Shown piece after piece: positions 15,253-21,494 of a DNA stretch of 25,407 bases (position 1 is the first letter of the stretch; each line of letters starts with the position of its first letter). This DNA comes from an uncultured Clostridia bacterium (lineage in GTDB: Bacteria; Bacillota; Clostridia; Christensenellales; Borkfalkiaceae). The stretch spans positions 1 through 25,407 of the forward strand of contig CANREX010000003.1 in NCBI GenBank assembly GCA_947629735.1. Direction: 5' to 3'. The notes under the pieces are model-generated. The model saw only the letters and a program-made list of their open reading frames with translations, searched no databases and was not told the origin of the DNA. The position numbers were made by a program, and so were the translations under genes.

Positions 15253-15846
15253 TTAAATATTTCTCATTAGCCCGACCACTTTCCCCAAAATGGTCACGTC
15301 GTCGAAAATGAAATCCTGCATGTCGTCGTTTTCGGGGTGTAAGATAATCTTTTTGCCGCGCTTGAAAAACCGCTTTACCGTCGCGCTGTCGTCAACCAAA
15401 GCGACGACGATGTCGCCGTTATCGGCAGTTTCCTGCTTGCGCACGACTATTTTATCGCCGTTGAACATTCCAATATTTATCATGGAATCGCCCTTGACGT
15501 TGAGCATAAACAAATCGTCGCTACCGAACATATTGGACGGAACGGAAAAGAAATCTTCATAATTTTCCTGTGCAAAGATGGGCTCGCCCGCGGCAACAGT
15601 GCCGATAAGCGGAACTTTAACGGCGTTTTGCTTGATAGAAACGGCGCGCCGCTTGTTTTCGCCGACTTTATTTTTGGAAATATAGCCTCTGTCGGCAAGC
15701 CCGTTCACGATATTGAAAGCGGTAGCGGTGGACGGAATATTGCACGCAACGCAAATTTCGCGTACGGTGGGGGAATATCCGTTATCCGCAATGTAGTCTT
15801 CGATAAATTTTAGTACGGCCTCGTCGGAGTGCATCTTTTTGCGCAT
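15253..15846 (-). CDS. lexA: SOS repressor LexA
   Basis: Dimeric repressor of DNA-damage genes that self-cleaves when RecA is activated. An N-terminal winged helix-turn-helix (about 1-70, with SPTVREICVACNIPSTATAF) is followed by the S24 protease domain: Ala-Gly cleavage site at A86-G87 (VAAGEP), nucleophile S121 in GDSM, and general base K158 in DSATVKRF. Length 197 is standard. The ATG at 15846 has GAGGT (15852-15856 on the minus strand) as ribosome site. The gene is autoregulated: a LexA box overlaps its -35 element. It diverges from a small cysteine-rich gene and converges on rluB. Confidence 0.97.
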   Translation of the reverse strand: MRKKMHSDEAVLKFIEDYIADNGYSPTVREICVACNIPSTATAFNIVNGLADRGYISKNKVGENKRRAVSIKQNAVKVPLIGTVAAGEPIFAQENYEDFFSVPSNMFGSDDLFMLNVKGDSMINIGMFNGDKIVVRKQETADNGDIVVALVDDSATVKRFFKRGKKIILHPENDDMQDFIFDDVTILGKVVGLMRNI

Positions 15847-15866
15847 AATTTACCTCGCTTGACTAC

Positions 15867-15895
15867 ATTATAACAAATAAAAACACAAAAAGCAA
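15867..15895 (-). promoter_or_regulatory. lexA promoter
   Basis: Read on the minus strand: TTGCTT (15895-15890), 17-bp spacer, TATAAT (15872-15867), with TGT just before the -10 (extended -10). The predicted start is about 15860, giving a leader of about 14 nt that includes the ribosome site. Confidence 0.8.
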
Positions 15896-15906
15896 ACGTT
15901 TGTTCT
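15891..15906. promoter_or_regulatory. lexA: LexA (SOS) box
   Basis: On the minus strand AGAACAAACGTTTGCT; its 14-mer AGAACAAACGTTTG matches the Gram-positive LexA consensus CGAACRNRYGTTYG at all positions but the first. The centre CAAACGTTTG (15893-15902) is a perfect palindrome. It overlaps the lexA -35 box and lies about 10 bp upstream of the -35 of the divergent cysteine-rich gene, so it could affect both. Confidence 0.85.
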
Positions 15907-15916
15907 AACTATTTGC

Positions 15917-15945
15917 TTGTTATTCGCAAAATTTTGCAGTATAAT
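15917..15945 (+). promoter_or_regulatory. Promoter of the small cysteine-rich gene
   Basis: TTGTTA (15917-15922), 17-bp spacer, perfect TATAAT (15940-15945). The ribosome site AAGGAAGGAG (15950-15959) and the ATG at 15967 follow. The -35 lies inside a 14-bp sequence repeated downstream of the gene. Confidence 0.7.
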
Positions 15946-15966
15946 ATAAAAGGAAGGAGAAAAATT

Positions 15967-16146
15967 ATGAATATCGGCGGAGAATGTGAACTTTACGACA
16001 GAATTTGCAACGGGTGCGGAGAGTGCGAGATATGCGACCTCGACCCGAATAAAATCTGTGACAACTGCGGCAAATGCCTCGATATAAGAGACGACGCCGT
16101 CATCAAGATAGACAAAATCATAATGGACGAAAAGGATAATAAATAA
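15967..16146 (+). CDS. Uncharacterised 59-residue eight-cysteine protein
   Basis: No function can be assigned. The protein has eight cysteines at 7, 14, 17, 20, 23, 31, 34 and 37, forming CxxCxxCxxC (14-23) and CxxCxxC (31-37) with acidic residues between (DLDPNK), then a short lysine/aspartate tail. The spacing could hold one or two iron-sulfur clusters or zinc ions. The start at 15967 has a very strong ribosome site (AAGGAAGGAG) and a good promoter; an upstream in-frame ATG at 15913 would lie before the promoter and is rejected. It is divergent from lexA across a 120-bp region with one SOS box, and ends before a terminator shared with hflX. I recall similar small proteins beside lexA in Clostridia but cannot confirm this here. 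Confidence 0.85.
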   Translation: MNIGGECELYDRICNGCGECEICDLDPNKICDNCGKCLDIRDDAVIKIDKIIMDEKDNK

Positions 16147-16150
16147 TAGA

Positions 16151-16176
16151 AAAACGCCGCGCATGGGCGGCATTTT
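16151..16176. terminator. Bidirectional terminator between the cysteine-rich gene and hflX
   Basis: Stem AAAA-C-GCCGC (16151-16160) and GCGGC-A-TTTT (16167-16176) with a six-base loop and one C/A mismatch. On the plus strand it is followed by TTTT. On the minus strand GCGGC is followed by GTTTTT, so it can also end the xer-hflX transcript. Confidence 0.78.
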
Positions 16177-16189
16177 AGGCGCAAACTAA

Positions 16190-16203
16190 CTTGTTATTCG
16201 CAA
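16190..16203 (+). repeat. Second copy of a 14-bp direct repeat flanking the cysteine-rich gene
   Basis: CTTGTTATTCGCAA occurs at 15916-15929 (containing the cysteine-rich gene's -35) and again, identical and in the same orientation, at 16190-16203, downstream of the terminator. Both copies are preceded by a CTAAC sequence. The meaning is unknown; it may be a protein-binding site or a small duplication. Confidence 0.6.
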
Positions 16204-16226
16204 TAAAAAACATAAAATTACTCAAA

Positions 16227-17441
16227 TCAGCGCTTTAAAAACTGCGAAAATTTATCGGCGTTAATCTTTTCAATTTTGACAACCACCGTCATGCCGAAAT
16301 CTGAATAGCTTCGAGATAATTCGACGCAGAAATTCTTCAACTTTTCATAGTCGCCGAACCTTTCAAATGGGATATTTAAAGAAGTCGTAACAAATCTTTC
16401 GTTGAATTCCTTCTTGATTTTATCCTTTAATTGCAAAATTCCCGCGCCCGTCTTGGCGGAAATCAAAACGCAATCGTCGGGCAGATGCGCGGTAGAAGTC
16501 AATTTGTCGCATTTATTCAAAACTTTAATGAATTTTTTATTGAACCCAAGCTCATCCAAAGTGGCTTGGGTCGTTTTAAACTGCATTTCGAAATCGCCCG
16601 AAGCGTCCGCCACAAATAGCGCCAAATCGCAGCTTAAAGCCACATCGAGTGTAGATTTGAACGCCTCGACGATGCTGTGCGGCAGGTCCTGAATAAAGCC
16701 CACCGTATCGATAAGCAGATAATTTTCGCCGCCGATTGAAAAAGCGCGGGCGGTGGGGTCGAGCGTGACAAACAGCGCGTCGTCGGATACAACTTCCGCA
16801 CCCGTGAGCAAATTCAAAAGAGTGGACTTCCCCGTGTTTGTGTAGCCGACAAGCGCAATCGTCTTAACGTTGCCCTTTGCTCTGCGCGAAGACTGCAAAA
16901 CGCGGCGGTTTTCTGTCTCTTTAAGCCTGTTTTCGAGGAATTTTATGCGATAAGCGATATGCCGCCTGTCCGTTTCAAGCTGCGTTTCGCCCGGCCCGCG
17001 CGAGCCTATGCCGCCGCCGAGGCGGGATAACGCCGCACCCTTACCCTTCAACCGCGGATAAATGTATTTGAGCTGGGCGATTTCAACCTGAATTTTTCCC
17101 TCGCTCGTCACGGCGTTTTTAGCAAAAATGTCGAGGATAAGGGTGGTTCTGTCAATGACTTTTCTGTCGTCGAGTCTGGCGGAAACGTTAAGCGTCTGAG
17201 AAGGAGAGAGTTCGCCGTTGAAGAGTATGGTGACGTCTTCCACGCCCCGCAAAACTTCGGCGATCTCCTGTAATTTGCCCAAACCGACGTAAGTAGCCGC
17301 GTTGATTTCCTTGATATTCTGATAGCTTGAACCGATATAAACCGCGCCCGCGCTCTTTATCAATGCGACGGCTTCGTCATGGACGACCTTATAATTGCCG
17401 TTTAAAATGGGTTGAATTATAAAAACCTTTTCCACATCCAT
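16227..17441 (-). CDS. hflX: Ribosome-associated GTPase HflX
   Basis: Translational GTPase that binds the 50S subunit and splits stalled or hibernating ribosomes, notably under stress. An N-terminal HflX domain (about 1-160) ends in the family signature LGGGIGSRGPGETQLETDRR (141-160). The G domain has G1 GYTNTGKS (199-206), G2 region TLDPT (226-230), G3 DTVGF (245-249) and G4 NKCDK (309-313). Length 404 is normal. The start at 17441 has only a weak AAAGAG upstream. It lies 23 nt after the xer gene on the same strand and probably depends on the xer promoter. The pairing with lexA and a tyrosine recombinase nearby is familiar from Clostridia, but a functional link is not known. Confidence 0.95.
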   Translation of the reverse strand: MDVEKVFIIQPILNGNYKVVHDEAVALIKSAGAVYIGSSYQNIKEINAATYVGLGKLQEIAEVLRGVEDVTILFNGELSPSQTLNVSARLDDRKVIDRTTLILDIFAKNAVTSEGKIQVEIAQLKYIYPRLKGKGAALSRLGGGIGSRGPGETQLETDRRHIAYRIKFLENRLKETENRRVLQSSRRAKGNVKTIALVGYTNTGKSTLLNLLTGAEVVSDDALFVTLDPTARAFSIGGENYLLIDTVGFIQDLPHSIVEAFKSTLDVALSCDLALFVADASGDFEMQFKTTQATLDELGFNKKFIKVLNKCDKLTSTAHLPDDCVLISAKTGAGILQLKDKIKKEFNERFVTTSLNIPFERFGDYEKLKNFCVELSRSYSDFGMTVVVKIEKINADKFSQFLKR

Positions 17442-17464
17442 AAAAAATACTCTTTAAAGCGCAA

Positions 17465-18541
17465 TTATTCGCCGTCGTCGCCGCCGTCGTCGCCGTCCTC
17501 GCGGTGCAGCTTAACTTTGCCGACAACGCCGCGGCGCGCGTCCTCGCTTATAGCCGCATAATGTTTACGCGTCGTGTTTACGTCCTTATGCCCGAGGACG
17601 TCCGCAACGATGTAGATATCTCCCGTAGCTTTATAAAGCGCCGTGCCGTAAGTACTTCTGAGTTTATGCGGCGAAATTTTTTTGAGGGGAGAGACGATTT
17701 TCGCGTATTTGTGCACCAAATTCTCCACAGCGCGCACCGTAATGCGCGATTTTTGGGAGGAGAGAAACAAGGCGTCCTCGCCGCTGTTTGCAAGTTCACA
17801 TTCGTCCTTATAGTCGAGGTAGCGTTTAAGAGCCGCCGCGACGTCGTCGTCGAAGAACAAAATCGACTTGCTGCCGCCCTTGCGCGTAACGATAAAGGAA
17901 TTGTCTTTGAAGTTCAAATCGCTGTTATTCAGTCCGACAAGCTCGCTGATACGAATACCTGTGCCCAAAAACAGGGTCAAAATAGCGGTATCGCGCACCT
18001 TATTTTTTTCGTGATAGGCGCGCTGGTGGGGGGTGAGCCCGTCGCCGCTTTCCGCAGTATCGATAATATTATAGACTTCGTCGCCGTCGAGGCGGATTAT
18101 TGGCTTTTCGTGAAGTTTGGGAGTGGAGACCTTTGCGGAATTGTCCACCGAAATCTGCCCTTTATTGAAAAAATACTTGAAAATCGCGCGGACGGACGAA
18201 AGTTTTCTCGCCTTTGCGCGCTCATTGCAGGCGTGGTAAGAGCCGTTGTATTCGTAATGGGAAAGGTAGACGAGGAAGTATTCAATGTCGTTATTGGTTA
18301 TACTTTCCAGATCGAGAAGGGTGAGCTGCTTGACTTGCTTTCCATTCAAACGCTTTTTACAGATATAATCGAAGAAAATCTTTAAATCGTGAGCGTAATT
18401 CAAACGGGTGAGAGTGCTTGTCTGGCTGTCGATTGCCATAAAATAATCAAGGCAGAACGGGGGAAGGTCGTCTTGAAGAAGCCTATCGATTACTTCGAGA
18501 TTTTTAATATTTCGCTGTGTGTAATAATCAGAAGATTTCAT
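17465..18541 (-). CDS. Tyrosine recombinase of Xer type, XerS-sized
   Basis: Site-specific recombinase that cuts and rejoins DNA through a tyrosine-phosphate link. An N-terminal core-binding domain (about 25-130, with FFDYI and DIEYFLVYLS) is followed by the catalytic domain: R197 (GTGIRISEL), K221 in RKGGSK, H292 and R295 (HKLR), H318 (LGHKD) and nucleophile Y328 (KHYAAI). At 358 residues it is longer than XerC/XerD (~300) and close to streptococcal XerS (~356), with similar extra N-terminal residues and a similar RKGG hairpin. The tail after 340 ends in GDDGGDDGE, an acidic low-complexity extension. There is no ribosome site before the ATG at 18541; the promoter sits so close that the mRNA should be leaderless. 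It could be the chromosome-dimer resolvase or an orphan integrase. Confidence 0.92.
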   Translation of the reverse strand: MKSSDYYTQRNIKNLEVIDRLLQDDLPPFCLDYFMAIDSQTSTLTRLNYAHDLKIFFDYICKKRLNGKQVKQLTLLDLESITNNDIEYFLVYLSHYEYNGSYHACNERAKARKLSSVRAIFKYFFNKGQISVDNSAKVSTPKLHEKPIIRLDGDEVYNIIDTAESGDGLTPHQRAYHEKNKVRDTAILTLFLGTGIRISELVGLNNSDLNFKDNSFIVTRKGGSKSILFFDDDVAAALKRYLDYKDECELANSGEDALFLSSQKSRITVRAVENLVHKYAKIVSPLKKISPHKLRSTYGTALYKATGDIYIVADVLGHKDVNTTRKHYAAISEDARRGVVGKVKLHREDGDDGGDDGE

Positions 18542-18549
18542 ATAAATAA

Positions 18550-18578
18550 ATTTTACACCATAAATAATGTAAAGTCAA
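18550..18578 (-). promoter_or_regulatory. xer-hflX promoter, leaderless type
   Basis: Read on the minus strand: TTGACT (18578-18573), 17-bp spacer, TAAAAT (18555-18550). The ATG begins at 18541, eight bases past the -10, so transcription should start within about two bases of the start codon. Two copies of ATAAATTTTAC (18546-18556 and 18581-18591) flank the promoter. Confidence 0.8.
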
Positions 18579-18585
18579 ATATAAA

Positions 18586-18604
18586 TTTTACGAAGAGTTA
18601 AAGG
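18586..18604 (+). repeat. Half-site copy of the inverted-repeat arm near xer
   Basis: TTTTACGAAGAGTTAAAGG (18586-18604) matches TTTTACGAATAGTTAAGG at 18759-18776 with one substitution and one inserted A. The second copy is the right arm, plus flank, of the perfect inverted repeat at 18739-18772. The two copies are in direct orientation 173 bp apart and enclose the possible small ORF; the first lies just upstream of the xer promoter. Confidence 0.7.
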
Positions 18605-18686
18605 GAAAACAATATTAAAATATGAAATCAACCGGCTTAAATTTCTTGATAATTTCTTTGAAAATTTTATGAAAAACGGAGGAGTC

Positions 18687-18770
18687 ATGAAAAAATTTAT
18701 AGCAAAATTCCAAAGTGGTGGTATTTCGAAGTATATAAAACTATTCGTAAAACACAGCTTTTACGAATAG
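18687..18770 (+). CDS. Possible 27-residue basic peptide
   Basis: The frame MKKFIAKFQSGGISKYIKLF (20 of 27 residues; the rest is VKHSFYE) starts at an ATG preceded by GGAGGAG (18678-18684), the best plus-strand ribosome site in this intergenic region, though the spacing is short. It has six lysines and one glutamate with alternating hydrophobic residues, so it could be an amphipathic membrane-active peptide. Its last codons overlap the inverted repeat. No convincing promoter was found, no family is recognised, and such a short frame can arise by chance. Confidence 0.35.
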   Translation: MKKFIAKFQSGGISKYIKLFVKHSFYE

Positions 18771-18772
18771 TT
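18739..18772. repeat. Perfect 14-6-14 inverted repeat, possible Xer recombination site
   Basis: AACTATTCGTAAAA (18739-18752), central CACAGC (18753-18758), TTTTACGAATAGTT (18759-18772). It has two equal arms around a 6-bp centre, the layout of dif sites (two ~11-bp Xer-binding arms and a 6-bp core), and lies about 200 bp upstream of a xer gene. The stem is AT-rich and not followed by a T-run on the plus strand, so it is a poor intrinsic terminator. The arms do not match the classical XerC/XerD dif consensus. Confidence 0.7.
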
Positions 18773-18969
18773 AAGGCAAAAAAAGCGTGTTTTGCGGGTT
18801 TTAAGGACGTTTACGCAATAATTTATCTTTTTAATTTAAATGTTTTTGCCGCAATTTATTTAAATTTTACTTAAATTTTTGATATTTTTATTTGACGGCG
18901 TATTTATGGCTTATTTTAAAATAATGTCGATTTTTGACCGTTTTTGCGCTATTTTTATTAAAATTAAGC
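18773..18969. other. AT-rich intergenic stretch without recognised gene
   Basis: About 200 bp, rich in A/T, with stop codons in all frames inspected and no protein resemblance. It contains T-rich runs and two GCAAT/TTTAT-type segments (around 18816-18830 and 18849-18863), but no clear RNA structure or promoter. Together with the xer promoter region and the repeats it forms the longest non-coding region of the window (18542-19029). Confidence 0.6.
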
Positions 18970-19007
18970 AAAAATGCGGGATATTATGTCTGACATAATA
19001 TCCCGCA
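18970..19007 (-). terminator. Terminator of the glgCDAP operon
   Basis: Inverted repeat TGCGGGATATTATGTC (18975-18990) and GACATAATATCCCGCA (18992-19007): 16 complementary bases separated by one T, so about 13 bp of stem with a small loop in practice. On the minus strand it is followed by TTTTT (18974-18970), 22 bp beyond the glgP stop. Confidence 0.92.
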
Positions 19008-19029
19008 TAAGGCGTTTTATCAATTAAAT

Positions 19030-21471
19030 TTATTTCTCGTTCTTGGTGACGGGCTTCAAATTCCAGATATTTTCCGCATATTCCTTTATACTTCTGTCAG
19101 ACGAGAAATATCCCGCCGAAGCGATATTCCTGAGCGACATCTGATTCCATCTGAATTTGTCGGTCGAATATATTTTGGAAATTTCCTGCTGCGTCCTGTT
19201 GTACGCGATGAAGTCCGCCATGCACATGTACGGGTCTGCAATCGGCGAGCCCGTCAGCAAATAATTTGCCATGTCCGCAAACGACTGTCCGTTGAAGCCT
19301 ATTATCAGCGCTTCAACAATTCTCCTGAGCTTGGGCGAATCGTTGTAGTATTTGCTCGAACTGTAACCCGAGCGCCATATATCATCAACTTCGTTTGACT
19401 TCAAACCGAATATGAAGATATTTTCCTCGCCGACAGCCTGAGCCATTTCCACGTTGGCGCCGTCAAGCGTTCCGATAGTCAACGCACCGTTTATCATGAA
19501 CTTCATGTTGCCCGTACCGCTCGCTTCCTTGCCCGCAAGCGAAATCTGTTCGGAAACTTCGGAAGCCGGCATAAGCATTTCCGACATGGTAACGTTGTAG
19601 TCTTCCATATAAACGACGTTCAATTTTTCGTTTATCTTGGGGTTCTTCCTTATATCTTCGGCGAGATAATTTATCAGTTTGATAATCTGTTTCGCCATCG
19701 TATAACCGGGAGCGGCTTTCGCGCCGAAAATATACGTTTTCGGCTGCATTTCCATATCGGGGTTTTCAATCAAGTCGAGATAAGTATCGATTATGTTCAA
19801 TACGTTGAGAAGCTGCCTCTTATACTCGTGCAACCTCTTCGCCTGCGTATCGAACAGCGTATCGGGGTTGATTACAAAGCCCTGCTTTTTCTTCGCGTAA
19901 TCGACGAACTGCTTTTTCTTGATTGCCTTGATTTCTTCCAGCCTCTTCAAAACAGCCTTGTCGTTTTCGAATTTTTTGAATTCCGCGAGCTGCGCGCTGT
20001 CATGCACAAACCCGTCGCCGATGCAATCGGTAATAAGTTCCGAAAGTTCGGGGTTTGCTTGGCAGAGCCAACGCCTGAACACAATGCCGTTCGTTACGTT
20101 CGTAAACTTTTCGGGTGTGTAATCGTAGAAATCTTTAAAAATCGACTGTTTGATTATCTCGCTGTGCAGCGCCGCAACGCCGTTTACGCTGTGACTGCCG
20201 TACACGCTGAGGTTAGCCATCTTGATTCTGCTGTGTTCAATAATGGACATCCTCGAAATCTTCGCCCATTCGCCGGGGTATTTGTTCCACAGCTCTTCGC
20301 ACAGCCTTCTGTTAATTTCCTGAATGATGGAATGTATTCTCGGGACGGTCCTCTGCACCAGATCTTCCGACCACGTTTCAAGCGCTTCCGCCATGACCGT
20401 GTGGTTGGTGTATGCGCATGTTGCAGTGGTAATCGCCCAAGCGTCCTCCCAATTATAATAGTATTCGTCTATGAGAATACGCATGAGTTCGGGAATCGCC
20501 ATCGCGGGGTGCGTATCGTTGAGGTGAATTGCGGCATACTTGGGCAAACCGCGCAAATCGCCGTATCTGTGCCTGTGATCGTCAACGATATTCTGCAACG
20601 ACGCCGAGCAAAGGAAATATTGCTGTTTGAGCCTCAACGACTTGCCGTTCATATGAGAATCGGAAGGATAAAGCACCTTTGTCAAGAGGTCCGCGTCGTT
20701 GTCGTCCGCCATAGCCTGAAAGTAATCGCCCTGAGAAAACAACTTCATGTTGAAGTCCTGCACGGGTTTTGCCTTCCAAAGCCTCAAAACCGAGACCGCT
20801 TCGCTGTCCTTGCCCGAAATCATCATATCGTAAGCGACCGCTTCGATGTCCTTTGTGTCGGTATAAGTTATCTTCATACCGTTGTCTATCCACTGCTCTT
20901 CCACCTTGCCGTTAAAGCGGACGATAAACGATTTGTCGCTTCTTTGCGTAAGCCACGTTTCGCCGCCGGGCAGCCAGACATCGGGCAGTTCCATTTGCCA
21001 ACCGTCAACGATTTTCTGTTTGAATAAGCCGTATTCGTATCTGAGCGAATACCCCATCGCGGGATAATTTCCCGTAGCCAAGGCGTCCATAAAGCACGCC
21101 GCAAGTCTGCCTAAACCGCCATTACCTAAGCCAGCGTCGGGTTCAAGCTCGTAGAGGTCTTCAAGGGTCACTCCGTAAGAGGATATTACTTTTGAGAAAG
21201 CCTCCGTTGCGTTCAGATTGTACAAGCTGTTTTTCAGCGAACGCCCCAAAAGGAATTCCATACATAGATAATAGACCCTTTTCGCCCGTCTTGATTTGAC
21301 CACATTCTGGAACTGTTGCCGCTTTTGCAGTAAGATGTCCCTCACGCTCATGACAACAGCCTTATAAAGTTGTTCTTTGGAAGCGTCGTTGGGCGTTACC
21401 CCGTAATACCTTGCAAGTTTTCCCTTTACAAGGTTTTGCACTTCCTTTTCGGTAATAACAGTATTACTCAT
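19030..21471 (-). CDS. glgP: Glycogen phosphorylase (GT35)
   Basis: Phosphorolyses alpha-1,4-glucan ends to glucose-1-phosphate. Family landmarks are YYLCMEFLLGRSLKNSL (about 67-83), EPDAGLGNGGLGRLAACFMD (about 109-128), the HLNDTHPAMAIPELMR block (about 318-333), TNHTVMAEALE, and the PLP-lysine segment EASGTGNMKFMINGALTIGT near residues 649-668, where the lysine of NMKF carries PLP. Length 813 is typical. AGGAG precedes the ATG at 21471, which lies 23 nt after glgA. It is the last gene of the operon, matching the B. subtilis order glgB-C-D-A-P; glucan synthesis and breakdown are thus encoded together. No allosteric phosphorylation site can be judged. Confidence 0.97.
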   Translation of the reverse strand: MSNTVITEKEVQNLVKGKLARYYGVTPNDASKEQLYKAVVMSVRDILLQKRQQFQNVVKSRRAKRVYYLCMEFLLGRSLKNSLYNLNATEAFSKVISSYGVTLEDLYELEPDAGLGNGGLGRLAACFMDALATGNYPAMGYSLRYEYGLFKQKIVDGWQMELPDVWLPGGETWLTQRSDKSFIVRFNGKVEEQWIDNGMKITYTDTKDIEAVAYDMMISGKDSEAVSVLRLWKAKPVQDFNMKLFSQGDYFQAMADDNDADLLTKVLYPSDSHMNGKSLRLKQQYFLCSASLQNIVDDHRHRYGDLRGLPKYAAIHLNDTHPAMAIPELMRILIDEYYYNWEDAWAITTATCAYTNHTVMAEALETWSEDLVQRTVPRIHSIIQEINRRLCEELWNKYPGEWAKISRMSIIEHSRIKMANLSVYGSHSVNGVAALHSEIIKQSIFKDFYDYTPEKFTNVTNGIVFRRWLCQANPELSELITDCIGDGFVHDSAQLAEFKKFENDKAVLKRLEEIKAIKKKQFVDYAKKKQGFVINPDTLFDTQAKRLHEYKRQLLNVLNIIDTYLDLIENPDMEMQPKTYIFGAKAAPGYTMAKQIIKLINYLAEDIRKNPKINEKLNVVYMEDYNVTMSEMLMPASEVSEQISLAGKEASGTGNMKFMINGALTIGTLDGANVEMAQAVGEENIFIFGLKSNEVDDIWRSGYSSSKYYNDSPKLRRIVEALIIGFNGQSFADMANYLLTGSPIADPYMCMADFIAYNRTQQEISKIYSTDKFRWNQMSLRNIASAGYFSSDRSIKEYAENIWNLKPVTKNEK

Positions 21472-21494
21472 TACGTTCTCCTGTATGATAAAAA

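Noticed and set aside
15913..15966. Upstream in-frame ATG extending the cysteine-rich protein by 18 residues.
   Set aside because: It lies before the predicted transcription start, overlaps the promoter and lacks a ribosome site, whereas 15967 has AAGGAAGGAG.
17468..17500. GTCGTCGCC-type short repeat at the end of xer, considered as a phase-variable tract.
   Set aside because: It is imperfect, in multiples of three, and simply encodes the Asp/Gly tail after the catalytic tyrosine, so slippage would not switch the gene off.
18739..18772. The 14-6-14 inverted repeat considered as an ordinary intrinsic terminator.
   Set aside because: Only 3 of 14 stem pairs are G-C, no T-run follows on the plus strand and only a short one on the minus strand, and the glg operon already has a strong terminator upstream.
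18975..19007. The second inverted repeat, with ATATTATG-type sequence, considered as a dif site.
   Set aside because: The arms meet with only a single base between them, the ends are GC-rich, and a T-run follows on the minus strand right after glgP: it is a terminator.
19828..21027. 399-codon plus-strand frame opposite glgP, with similar long frames opposite glgD (23009-24121), glgA (21993-22676), xer (17504-18385) and scpA/scpB (11092-11970).
   Set aside because: All lie antisense to clear conserved enzymes and have no ribosome sites or recognisable motifs.
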